64,000 nucleotides of DNA, taken from NCBI GenBank assembly GCA_965200435.1, contig OZ241337.1:124001-188000 (forward strand), written 5' to 3'. A program made the position numbers and the translations under genes. The notes beneath the pieces are model-generated. The model was not told the origin of the DNA. It did no database searches and saw nothing but the letters and a program-made list of their open reading frames with translations. Within the stretch, counting starts at the first letter, position 1, and every line of letters starts with the position of its first letter. The stretch is from Bin75 sp965200435 (GTDB lineage: Bacteria > Nitrospirota > Nitrospiria > Nitrospirales > UBA8639). Positions 1 through 8,243 of this stretch are shown piece by piece.

Positions 1-823
1 CGCGATCCGCCCCCAAATGGAGCAACGCGCGCACCTTGAACAGGAACTCTCTCGCTTCGAGTAACGCCGTATAATCCTGGTGCGCCAGGGCTCCGCGGTC
101 GGCCAACTCCTGCAAGGTGGAAGCCTGATACCTGGCCATGCCGATCCATTGGAGCAGATGAATGTCCCTCAAGCCGCCTTTGGTTTTTTTGATATTGGGT
201 TCCAGAAGAAACACGGTCTCACCGAATTTGGCATAGTCCTGTTTCCGCTCTTCAAGCTTTTCACGGACAAAATTCTCCACTCGTCTTCCAAGCACACGCT
301 TGACAAAACGTCGCCGAAATTCTTGAAAAACCGATGGACTGCCGACTAAAAACCGCGACTCCATCAACCCGGTTTTGGCCGACAAATCCTCTTCTGCCAC
401 GACCATGCAATCGGGTATCGACCGGACGCTATGCCCTACCTGAAAACCCAAATCCCACAAATGGCGAAACACCTGCTTCGAGAGATCCTCGGCAAGCTTT
501 TCTCCGCCGGCACGATAGAGCATCATGACGTCGATGTCGGAATAGGGGGCCAGTTCGCGTCGCCCATACCCACCCACCGCCACAAGGCAACAGTGCTGCA
601 TACCTGAAGGCGTATCGCTGCCCCACTGCCTGACTCCGTTTCGATACCGGCCAATCAAAACCGTATCCACCAGGGCGGTAAAATCCGAGACGACTTCCGT
701 CCCGGATGCCCCTTCCCGTAATCGCCGGAGAATACCTTCACGGCGAGCCTGGAGGACCGCTTGCGTCGAGTGAACACTCGCTTGAGAGGAGTCCCCTGAT
801 TGTTCCAGATGTGCCTGATTCAT
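1..823 (-). CDS. glnD: [Protein-PII] uridylyltransferase GlnD, N-terminal part (cut by window edge)
   Basis: Translating the minus strand from ATG at 823 gives 274 residues open to the window edge. GlnD adds and removes UMP on PII signalling proteins in response to glutamine and so controls nitrogen assimilation. The nucleotidyltransferase signature is visible around residues 70-95: a Gly-Gly-Tyr-Gly-Arg-Arg-Glu-Leu loop followed by Ser-Asp-Ile-Asp, the metal-binding aspartates. Further on, the block EPNIKKTKGGLRDIH is typical of the family. The HD and ACT domains expected in a ~900-residue GlnD lie outside the window. It follows nadE by 74 bp. Identification is from family motifs. Confidence 0.9.
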   Translation of the reverse strand, partial: MNQAHLEQSGDSSQASVHSTQAVLQARREGILRRLREGASGTEVVSDFTALVDTVLIGRYRNGVRQWGSDTPSGMQHCCLVAVGGYGRRELAPYSDIDVMMLYRAGGEKLAEDLSKQVFRHLWDLGFQVGHSVRSIPDCMVVAEEDLSAKTGLMESRFLVGSPSVFQEFRRRFVKRVLGRRVENFVREKLEERKQDYAKFGETVFLLEPNIKKTKGGLRDIHLLQWIGMARYQASTLQELADRGALAHQDYTALLEAREFLFKVRALLHLGADR

Positions 824-897
824 GGACGTTTCACTCGATCGTTGTTGTCAGGAAACCACAACCCGCGTTTCCTTTTTCTCGGCTCAACCACTGTCCG

Positions 898-2682
898 TCA
901 CCGCTTGACGTATCGATTGGTAACCGGCATGCGTCGATCTTTCCCAAGGGCCTTCTGCGTGATCTTGATCCCGATCGGAGACTGGCGACGTTTATATTCA
1001 CTGCGATCCACCATGGCCATCACACGCTTGACCGTTTGCAGGGAAAACCCCTTTCCGGCAATTTCCTGAAGGGATCGCTCTCTTTCGACGTAGGCCTCCA
1101 ATATGGGGTCAAGAACTTCATAGGGCGGTAAGGCGTCCTGATCCGTTTGACCGGGCTTGAGTTCGGCCGAAGGCGCCCGATCCAAAATCCGTTGTGGAAT
1201 CACGGCAGCACCATGGACCTCAACGGCTTTGCGGTTCCGATAACGCGCCAAGTCATAGACCCGGATTTTGGGGACATCTTTAATCACGGCAAAGCCGCCC
1301 GCCATATCCCCGTACAACGTGGCATAACCAACGCTCATTTCGCTCTTATTGCCGGTCGTCAGGACCAAATGGCCGAATTTGTTGGAGAGCGCCATCACGA
1401 TAGTCCCGCGGATGCGAGCTTGGAGATTTTCTTCCGTGGCATCGGGAGTACGCTCTCCGAACGTCGCAGCCAAAGCCCGAAGGTATTGCTTCCAGAGGCG
1501 CGTAATCGGAATGGTCACGACACGAACGTTCAGGGCCTTCATCAAGGCGTTGGCGTCCACGCGGCTTTCCCGCGAGGTAAACGGTGAGGGCATAAACACC
1601 CCTGTTACGCGATCCGGGCCAAGGGCATCGGTTGCGATCACCGCCGTAAGAGCCGAATCAATTCCTCCGCTGACGGCGATCAAGACGCGCTGAAAATGGT
1701 TCTTCCTGACGTAGTCGCGCACGCCCGTCACCAACGCCTGGTAGATTTCTTCTACCTCGTGCGGCACGGCCGGATTGTTCAACGGCACCAGCTTAGTGAA
1801 TTTTCGTCGCACCACCGGAGACAGCCGCACCCGCTTGACGGGATACCGCTGCCCGATCCGTTCTTCCCGACCCGCCTGACGTATCTTTCGCGGACTATCG
1901 AACGACAGGTCGGCGACAAGCAACTCTTCTTCAAACGCCCCGGCACGCGCGATGACGTTTCCTTTTCGATCGACAATCATACTGTTTCCGTCGAACACGA
2001 CTTCGTCCTGGCCCCCAACCATGTTGGTATAACTCACCACCACGTCATTCTCTCGGGCACGTTGCACCAACATCCGTTCCCGCGTTTTCACCTTGCCCAC
2101 GTGATAGGGCGAGGCATTGATGTTCAGGATCAGTCGTGCCCCCCCGACGGATACCTGATCGCGAGTAGGCCCACCGGCATACCAGATGTCCTCACAGATA
2201 TTCACCCCAAACCGCACTCCTCGGACCTCGCAAACCAACGCCTTTTGACCGGGCGAAAAATACCGGCTTTCGTCGAACACCCCGTAATTCGGCAAGAACG
2301 TTTTCTGGCAGGTGGCCACAACCTGTCGATCATGAATGACCGCCGCCGCATTGAACACATGCCGGGGACCCGAGGGCACAACCAATGAGGCCGAATCCCG
2401 CAAACGCCTCATTCCCCCTTCTTCCAGATAGCCGACGACCACGGTAAGATTCCGGCACTGCTTGGTCAACCATTGGAGTGCGTGATTCGTATCGTAGAGA
2501 AAACTTCGTCGCAGGACCAAGTCTTCCGGAGGATAGCCGGTGATCGCCAATTCCGGGAAAACGACAATATCCGCTCCCGCTCGACGAGCGTGCTTAACCC
2601 ATTGGCCGATGGCGCACACGTTCCCATCCACGTCCCCCACGACGGGATTCATTTGGACCATGACAATCCGGCAGGTGCGCAT
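898..2682 (-). CDS. nadE: Glutamine-dependent NAD+ synthetase NadE
   Basis: 594 residues from ATG at 2682; the open frame runs 17 codons further upstream, but those codons are the U-tract and hairpin of a terminator-like structure, and the family usually starts with a sequence like MRTCRIVMVQMNP. Residues ~1-270 form a nitrilase-type glutaminase domain (Glu, Lys and Cys are seen in FPELAITGYPPEDL, KTFLPNYGVFDE and GVNICEDIW). The C-terminal half is the synthetase with the ATP-binding P-loop SGGIDSALTAV and the GNKSE motif. It makes NAD+ from deamido-NAD+ and glutamine in the cytoplasm. A promoter-like sequence sits in front of it, after the GAF-ANTAR gene. Confidence 0.93.
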   Translation of the reverse strand: MRTCRIVMVQMNPVVGDVDGNVCAIGQWVKHARRAGADIVVFPELAITGYPPEDLVLRRSFLYDTNHALQWLTKQCRNLTVVVGYLEEGGMRRLRDSASLVVPSGPRHVFNAAAVIHDRQVVATCQKTFLPNYGVFDESRYFSPGQKALVCEVRGVRFGVNICEDIWYAGGPTRDQVSVGGARLILNINASPYHVGKVKTRERMLVQRARENDVVVSYTNMVGGQDEVVFDGNSMIVDRKGNVIARAGAFEEELLVADLSFDSPRKIRQAGREERIGQRYPVKRVRLSPVVRRKFTKLVPLNNPAVPHEVEEIYQALVTGVRDYVRKNHFQRVLIAVSGGIDSALTAVIATDALGPDRVTGVFMPSPFTSRESRVDANALMKALNVRVVTIPITRLWKQYLRALAATFGERTPDATEENLQARIRGTIVMALSNKFGHLVLTTGNKSEMSVGYATLYGDMAGGFAVIKDVPKIRVYDLARYRNRKAVEVHGAAVIPQRILDRAPSAELKPGQTDQDALPPYEVLDPILEAYVERERSLQEIAGKGFSLQTVKRVMAMVDRSEYKRRQSPIGIKITQKALGKDRRMPVTNRYVKR

Positions 2683-2685
2683 CAC

Positions 2686-2722
2686 AAAAAAAAACGCCCT
2701 CTTCCCTTCCGGGGGAGGACGC
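2686..2722 (-). terminator. Rho-independent terminator or attenuator just before the nadE start codon
   Basis: On the minus strand a GC-rich hairpin (CGTCCTC pairing with GAGGGCG, one G-U pair, plus two further C-G pairs after an internal mismatch) is followed at once by nine U residues. The U-tract ends three bases before the nadE ATG. It may terminate the upstream GAF-ANTAR transcript, but a promoter-like sequence lies between that gene and the hairpin, so it could also act as an attenuator of nadE. Confidence 0.6.
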
Positions 2723-2761
2723 CTTTGTCCCAAATCAAACGTACGCGAGTCGTCTTTGAAA

Positions 2762-2791
2762 CTTGTACCAACGATTCTGACGGCCTGTCAA
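2762..2791 (-). promoter_or_regulatory. Candidate sigma-70 promoter for nadE
   Basis: TTGACA at 2786-2791 and TACAAG at 2762-2767, 18 bp apart, on the minus strand. The predicted transcript starts near 2755, giving a leader of about 70 nt that contains the hairpin and U-tract at 2686-2722. Confidence 0.45.
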
Positions 2792-2822
2792 GAAAGGAGG
2801 CAGAAACAACGATCGTTGTCCC

Positions 2823-4100
2823 CTACTGAGCCCCATCTTCCAATTCTCCGGCCAGAATAATGGCCTCGGCAATTTCTCGCATGGACTTTCGCATGTTCAT
2901 ACTTTGACGCTGAATCAACCTGAACGCGTCGGCTTCCGATAATTTTCGAGAATGCATGAGATAGCCCTTGGCTCGTTCAACGAGTTTTCGCACCGTCAGC
3001 GCTTCCTGCATTTCAAATGATTTTTCCATGAGACGCGTATGCTCAATGGCCACTGCCGCCTGGTTGGCAATGGCCTGCATGATTTTAATCTCCTTGTCGT
3101 CAAACGCATGCAACGTGGAGGTGTAGGCATTCAGTACGCCGATGACTTTTTCCTTGCTCATCATGGGCACCGATAATAACGAGCATAACGACTCCCGTTT
3201 GGCTAAATCCTGGTAGAAAAACTCTTGTTCCTTCTTCACGTCGGATACGCATATCGGCCGTTGTTCCTTCACCACTCGCCCGCTGATGCTCTGGCCGATC
3301 TTAAGCGGAGGTTTCCGGCGGTAGGCCTCACTCAGGCTTTGAGTCGCCGCAATATGCAACCACTGATTCTCCTCGTCAACCAACATGAGCGAACAGATCG
3401 TCGAATCCATCATCTGAGCCGTCGTCGTCACGATTAATTGCAGCACTTCCTCAATCACGCGATTGGAAGCCACGGTTTCCGATACCTGGGACAAGGTATC
3501 CAGTTGCAACGTTTGCCGCCTCATTTCGTCGTACAATCTCGCATTCTCAATGGCCCCTCCGACCTGATTCGCGATCGTCGACAACAGCGCCAGTTCGGCA
3601 TCCTGATACCGTCTCGCCCGTTTGTGTTGAACGTTAATGACTCCGATCACGTTGCTTTTAGTCACGATGGGAAGCGACACAAACGCCTGGTACCGGTCTT
3701 CCGGCAGATTGTGAAAGAGTTTAAACCGCGGGTCATCACTCGCGTGACGCGGGATGACCACCGGCACCCTTTCCCGGGCCACCCAGCCCGTAATCCCCTC
3801 TCCCAATCCCACGGAAATCCGGCCGATGAGCTTGGGATGAGGATTCTTGGATGATCGCAGGACCAGTTCATCACGATTGTCGGAAACGAGATACAATAAA
3901 CAGGAATCAGCCCTCGTCACCTCGACAACCACTTCGACGATGTGCTTGAGAACCGCTTCCAAATCAAGCGTGCTGCTGATCGATTCACTGATACGATACA
4001 GCATTGCCACTTCCCGCGTTCTTTCACGAAGGACGGCCTTGACGTCTTGCCTGGGCCGCTTGGGCGACTTTTTTGTCGGATTTTTTTTTGTTGGAGTCAT
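2823..4100 (-). CDS. GAF-GAF-ANTAR regulatory protein
   Basis: 425 residues from ATG at 4100; an in-frame ORF continues to 4229, overlapping the end of aroB, so the start is uncertain. After a Lys/Pro-rich leader and a short helix, there are two GAF sensor domains (about 30-180 and 195-345) and a C-terminal ANTAR domain (about 355-420; alignable blocks include VERAKGYLMHSRKLSEADAF and the following helix). ANTAR domains bind paired RNA hairpins and prevent transcription termination. No kinase, receiver or DNA-binding domain is seen. It is likely a cytoplasmic one-component sensor that acts on RNA; the signal is unknown. A terminator-like hairpin lies directly downstream. Confidence 0.82.
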   Translation of the reverse strand: MTPTKKNPTKKSPKRPRQDVKAVLRERTREVAMLYRISESISSTLDLEAVLKHIVEVVVEVTRADSCLLYLVSDNRDELVLRSSKNPHPKLIGRISVGLGEGITGWVARERVPVVIPRHASDDPRFKLFHNLPEDRYQAFVSLPIVTKSNVIGVINVQHKRARRYQDAELALLSTIANQVGGAIENARLYDEMRRQTLQLDTLSQVSETVASNRVIEEVLQLIVTTTAQMMDSTICSLMLVDEENQWLHIAATQSLSEAYRRKPPLKIGQSISGRVVKEQRPICVSDVKKEQEFFYQDLAKRESLCSLLSVPMMSKEKVIGVLNAYTSTLHAFDDKEIKIMQAIANQAAVAIEHTRLMEKSFEMQEALTVRKLVERAKGYLMHSRKLSEADAFRLIQRQSMNMRKSMREIAEAIILAGELEDGAQ

Positions 4101-4212
4101 CTGAAAATTCCCTGGTCTCCCGTTCATCTCACGGGAGAACGCCTGCCCCCAAACCCTGTCCTCGACGTTTTCAGTCGCGGATTGATCCGGGGGTTGGGCC
4201 AAGTGGACAGGA

Positions 4213-5340
4213 TCAACTGACCTGCGCATGCCACCGTCTCACCGTGCGCGGTTCCAGCGGCACGACCTGGACTTTTCCTATCGACCGGGGAAGCACGCAA
4301 TGGACGGTTCCGTTTGCCACCTTCTTATCATGACGCATGGCTCCCCAGAACCTCGAAAAACGATGGACCGGCATCCGTACAGGCAAACCCGTTCGTTGTA
4401 TCAGCGCACGCTGCCTATCCACGACGTCTGTCGAGCACAACCCCACATAGTGAGCCAGAAGGGCTTCATACACCATGCCGATTCCTACAGCTTCGCCATG
4501 GAGATATTGTCGGTACCGACCCAAAGCTTCCAACGCGTGACCGATGGTATGTCCGTAATTCAGGATCCGACGCAGACCCGATTCCCGCTCATCTTTCTTC
4601 ACGACTCTTGCCTTGATCTCACAACAACGCACGACGACCTTTTGGACGTCCTTCTCTTGCATGGCAAGAATGTGTCCCATCCGGTCCTCTAAAAACGAGA
4701 AAAATGTTTTGTCGGCGATGACCCCGTACTTGATCACTTCCGCCAAGCCGGCCAGCCACTCCCGCTTGGGAAGAGTCTGCAACGTATCCGTATCGGACAC
4801 CACGAGAGCCGGCTGGTAAAACGCGCCGATCAAATTTTTCCCCGAGGGATGGTTGACCCCGGTTTTCCCGCCCACGCTGGAATCCACTTGGGCCACCAGC
4901 GTGGTGGCGACCTGAATAAAGGGGATGCCCCGAAGGTACATTGAGGCGGCAAAGCCGGTGATGTCTCCAATCACCCCTCCACCCAAGGCCACAAGCACGG
5001 ACCGGCGTTCGAAACGATGCTTGACCAGTTCATCGACGATGGACGAAACCCACCGAAGCGTTTTGGTTCGCTCACCTTCGGGAATGCTGATCACGTGGCA
5101 AGTCAAGCCCGCGCTGATGATTGCCTTTTTGAGCGACGCCCCATAGAGCCGCGCCAACGCCGGATTGGTCACGACCCCGACTTTTCCGGACAATCCCAAC
5201 GCTTGGACATACTCCCCCATCCGGTGAAGGCAACCGGGACCGATCACGATGTCGTAACTCCGCTTGCCGAGACCGACTTCGACGGTTTGGTCAGCACGGG
5301 TCATAAGCACCCCGGCAATCGGCTTTTTCGGTTGAGCCAT
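4213..5340 (-). CDS. aroB: 3-dehydroquinate synthase AroB
   Basis: 375 residues. AroB converts DAHP to 3-dehydroquinate, step two of the shikimate pathway, using NAD+ and a divalent metal. The glycine-rich NAD-binding stretch ALGGGVIGDITGFAAS and the following PTTLVAQVDSSVGGKTGVN-type block (here ATTLVAQVDSSVGGKTGVN) are clear, as is the metal-ligand region LNYGHTIGHALE. A second ATG at 5304 would give a start closer to most family members; neither start has a strong ribosome-binding site. It follows aroC by 35 bp and is probably co-transcribed with it and the pil genes. Confidence 0.95.
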   Translation of the reverse strand: MAQPKKPIAGVLMTRADQTVEVGLGKRSYDIVIGPGCLHRMGEYVQALGLSGKVGVVTNPALARLYGASLKKAIISAGLTCHVISIPEGERTKTLRWVSSIVDELVKHRFERRSVLVALGGGVIGDITGFAASMYLRGIPFIQVATTLVAQVDSSVGGKTGVNHPSGKNLIGAFYQPALVVSDTDTLQTLPKREWLAGLAEVIKYGVIADKTFFSFLEDRMGHILAMQEKDVQKVVVRCCEIKARVVKKDERESGLRRILNYGHTIGHALEALGRYRQYLHGEAVGIGMVYEALLAHYVGLCSTDVVDRQRALIQRTGLPVRMPVHRFSRFWGAMRHDKKVANGTVHCVLPRSIGKVQVVPLEPRTVRRWHAQVS

Positions 5341-5375
5341 GTGATCGGTTCACGTTGGTTGCGAAGACAATCCAC

Positions 5376-6536
5376 TCAGAAATTCTTCACGTATTCCTGG
5401 TAGGCGTCGAAATTGCGTTTCATTTCCTCCACACTATCGCCGCTAAACTTTTCCAGCATGGCATTGGCCATTTCGTAGGCGATCACGGCTTCCCCGACCA
5501 CGCCGGCGGCGGGAATCGTACAGATGTCAGAACGTTCCACGGTGGCGTCAAACGGTTGTTTCGTTTGAATATCCACGCTGCTCTTGGGTTGATACAGGGT
5601 GGCAATCGGTTTCATCGCGACCCGCACGACCACGGGTTGCCCATTCGTAATACCGCCTTCCAAGCCACCGGCATGGTTGGTCTTGCGCGCAAAGCCCGGT
5701 TTGATGCCACTGGGATAAATATCGTCGTGCACCTCAGACCCGAATCGACCCGCAGACTCGAACCCCATGCCGATTTCCACGCCCTTCATGGCCTGGATGC
5801 TCATGGCCGCCATGGCCAACCGTGCGCTCAAACGCCGGTCCCACTGCGCGTAACTGCCCAACCCAATGGGTGGATTGAGCACGACCACTTCGAAGATTCC
5901 ACCCAATGAATCCCCGTTTCGTTTTGCCGATTGAATCTGCTCGATCATTTTTCCGTTTGCTTCCGGATCGGAACACCGCACCTGAGACTGCTCGGCTCGT
6001 TCATACGCCGCCAAGGGGTCATCCACCGGCGGGATCTCGACCGAGCCGATGCGGGTCGTATAACTGACCACCCGCATATCAAATTGCGACAAGAGGGCCT
6101 TGGCCACGCCACCAAGGGCCACCCGGATGGCCGTTTCTCTCGCACTGGCCTTTTCGAGCACGTTGCGAATGTCCCTGTGTCCATATTTGATGGCCCCCAC
6201 CAAGTCGGCGTGTCCCGGCCGCGGACGGGTCACGACTCGCTCCTCCGATGGAGGACCCGGTTCGGCCGCCATGATCTCCTGCCAATTTTCCCAATCCCGG
6301 TTGCGAACCAATAAGCCCAGCGGATTGCCCAACGTTTTTCCTTTTCGCACGCCACAGTAAAACTCGACCTGATCCTTTTCGATACGCATCCGGCCGCCAC
6401 GGCCATATCCACCCTGTCTTCTCGCCAGATCCCGATTGATCATTTCCGCGGTGAGAGGAAGCCCTGCCGGGACTCCTTCTAATACAGCCATCAACCCTTT
6501 TCCATGAGATTCACCTGCATTTAAATAACGCAACAT
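5376..6536 (-). CDS. aroC: Chorismate synthase AroC
   Basis: 386 residues, normal for the longer bacterial form. It converts EPSP to chorismate with reduced FMN as cofactor, the last common step to aromatic amino acids, folate and quinones. The N-terminal signature is MLRYLNAGESHGKGL; RRQGGYGRGGRM, RPGHADLVGAIKY and SARETAIRVALG are further conserved blocks. It is placed between pilP (25 bp gap) and aroB. In many proteobacteria pilMNOPQ is followed by aroK-aroB; here aroC takes that place. Confidence 0.96.
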   Translation of the reverse strand: MLRYLNAGESHGKGLMAVLEGVPAGLPLTAEMINRDLARRQGGYGRGGRMRIEKDQVEFYCGVRKGKTLGNPLGLLVRNRDWENWQEIMAAEPGPPSEERVVTRPRPGHADLVGAIKYGHRDIRNVLEKASARETAIRVALGGVAKALLSQFDMRVVSYTTRIGSVEIPPVDDPLAAYERAEQSQVRCSDPEANGKMIEQIQSAKRNGDSLGGIFEVVVLNPPIGLGSYAQWDRRLSARLAMAAMSIQAMKGVEIGMGFESAGRFGSEVHDDIYPSGIKPGFARKTNHAGGLEGGITNGQPVVVRVAMKPIATLYQPKSSVDIQTKQPFDATVERSDICTIPAAGVVGEAVIAYEMANAMLEKFSGDSVEEMKRNFDAYQEYVKNF

Positions 6537-6561
6537 CTTCCACCTTCACCCATCAGGGCTT

Positions 6562-7032
6562 TCAGAAATCTCCGCCGGCATGCGATTCCGAAAAGTCCCG
6601 TTCTTCATCCAACCGGTACGTTCTCTCCCCTTGTGATCCTGTCTTTTCTCCTGTCGCCGCAAGCGTCACTCCTTGCTCCGTGATTTGTTTCACAACGCGG
6701 GAATAGGAGGGAATGACCTGTCCCGGCACAACAATGAGTTGCTCGCCGTCCTCAAATTCCAACATGGCCCAACGGCCGTGAATGGATGACATCGTTCCTA
6801 TGACTTTCACGGTTCCGCGGTTCACGTCCTGCGTCTCTACGGAAGAACCGGCGGGTTTCAAGACCACCGATTTCGGCATAAAAGGATCGCGAGCGTGATC
6901 CAAACGATACCGAACAACGCGAGGTGACTCTCGATCACCCGGCACCGCCGGGTCACCGGGTCCTGCATAAACGTGGATCCCGGTCAACCAAAGAATGCTC
7001 CCACACACGAGCACTGAAACGGCATACATCAT
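6562..7032 (-). CDS. pilP: Type IV pilus assembly protein PilP
   Basis: 156 residues with an N-terminal hydrophobic signal segment (about 1-22) and a candidate cleavage after Val-Tyr-Ala. The rest is a small periplasmic domain with the PilP pattern: an RDPFMP block, then a V-K-V-I-G-T strand, W-A-M-L-E and a V-x-x-G-Q-x-I-P turn. PilP links the inner-membrane PilMNO platform to the PilQ secretin. It is the last pil gene of the cluster; no pilQ follows. Assignment rests on gene order plus this pattern. Confidence 0.82.
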   Translation of the reverse strand: MMYAVSVLVCGSILWLTGIHVYAGPGDPAVPGDRESPRVVRYRLDHARDPFMPKSVVLKPAGSSVETQDVNRGTVKVIGTMSSIHGRWAMLEFEDGEQLIVVPGQVIPSYSRVVKQITEQGVTLAATGEKTGSQGERTYRLDEERDFSESHAGGDF

Positions 7033-7114
7033 GGAGGCGAAGGCAAAAAGTATTTTTGATTGGGGATGGGGGATTGGGAAATCATAAAAAAATCAGCAAT
7101 CCGCGATTCAAAAC

Positions 7115-7690
7115 CTAGAGTTCTATTATCTGAAAGCCTATGAATTCAAAGGAAGCTTGAATCGGACGCTCCTGGTGCTCCTCACTCCGTTCGCGGGCGT
7201 GAAAGTCCAGCGATTGTAACGTCAACGTGTTCGGAAGGGTTTGAAGCTCCTCAAGAAAGTGTGCGAGGGCATGATACCGCCCTTCTGCATGGAGCCGAAG
7301 CGTGATCCGATTCAAATCCGTTTCCGGAAGTGGGACGGGCTCCCCAGATTCCCAGGACGTGAGGGCCACGTCAACCGATCGATCTGCGTCCAGGACGCCC
7401 GTGAGTACGTGATCCACGGGCACCGCCAAGGCGCTTTTCTGTGCTTCGAGCTGGCCGGCCAGATCGTTGATTTCGTCTTTGAGCGTCTCCAATCGACGGT
7501 CCCGTTTCATCGTTGCAAGTTGATGGTCCAGTGACCGAAGGGTTTGTTGAAACGCTTGGGCGCGTTGACGTTGCGGTTCCACAACGAATTGAAACAGGAC
7601 AATCGAAATCAGGCCTGCAAAAAGAAGCAGTATGGCGACCTTTTGGGTGATGCGCGGGGCTTCGATCCAATCAAGAAGTTTTTCGACCAT
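7115..7690 (-). CDS. pilO: Type IV pilus assembly protein PilO
   Basis: 191 residues. One transmembrane helix (about 18-37) is followed by a coiled coil (about 42-90) and a periplasmic ferredoxin-like domain that ends in FEFIGFQIIEL. This is the PilO layout. PilO pairs with PilN in the inner membrane as part of the alignment complex of the pilus machine. Its start overlaps the end of pilN by 20 bp, so translation is probably coupled. Confidence 0.85.
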   Translation of the reverse strand: MVEKLLDWIEAPRITQKVAILLLFAGLISIVLFQFVVEPQRQRAQAFQQTLRSLDHQLATMKRDRRLETLKDEINDLAGQLEAQKSALAVPVDHVLTGVLDADRSVDVALTSWESGEPVPLPETDLNRITLRLHAEGRYHALAHFLEELQTLPNTLTLQSLDFHARERSEEHQERPIQASFEFIGFQIIEL

Positions 7691-8243
7691 GGTCCGTTAA
7701 GTCCGGGAAGAGGTTCATTGAAAATTGAAAGAGATCGGGCTGCCGCACGAAGGGCTCGGCATCAACAACGTCGACCCGGCCCAGCATGTCGGTCTTTTCG
7801 AAATTCTTCGCCAGCGTCAACACGTCTTCCAAGGAACGGGAAAACCCCGACAACGTAATCTTTTCATCCTTTGCCTGAAGATGCACCAACCACACGTCCA
7901 AAGGGTCAATCACCCCACTGACGATCGACAGCAAGTGAACAGGTTTGACCAACTCGCTCGTCAACGCCTTCATCCTGTTCCGTTCAGAGATCATGGCTTG
8001 CCGGTGTTCCTCCAAAGTCGCCATCTCCTCATGGATCTGCTGTAACGAGGCGACACGTGACTGTTTGGCTTGCATGTCCTGCTCAAGCCGCTGAGTCGCG
8101 TGATTGACGTCGATGGCAGCCCACCCCCAAAACGCACAGACACCAGCCAGCACGCCTATCCCCGAGAACAACTCCCAGAGAGAGCGCCTCCGCACTCGAC
8201 GTTCATCACGTCGCTGGCCTTTCAGTAAATTAATGCTAACCAT
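7671..8243 (-). CDS. pilN: Type IV pilus assembly protein PilN
   Basis: 190 residues from ATG at 8243. The open frame continues upstream inside pilM, but MVSINLLKGQRRDER is the conserved cytoplasmic PilN N-terminus, whose INL motif binds PilM. A transmembrane helix (about 25-45) and a coiled coil follow, then a periplasmic domain. Start and pilM stop overlap by 8 bp. PilN forms a heterodimer with PilO. Confidence 0.87.
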   Translation of the reverse strand: MVSINLLKGQRRDERRVRRRSLWELFSGIGVLAGVCAFWGWAAIDVNHATQRLEQDMQAKQSRVASLQQIHEEMATLEEHRQAMISERNRMKALTSELVKPVHLLSIVSGVIDPLDVWLVHLQAKDEKITLSGFSRSLEDVLTLAKNFEKTDMLGRVDVVDAEPFVRQPDLFQFSMNLFPDLTDHGRKTS

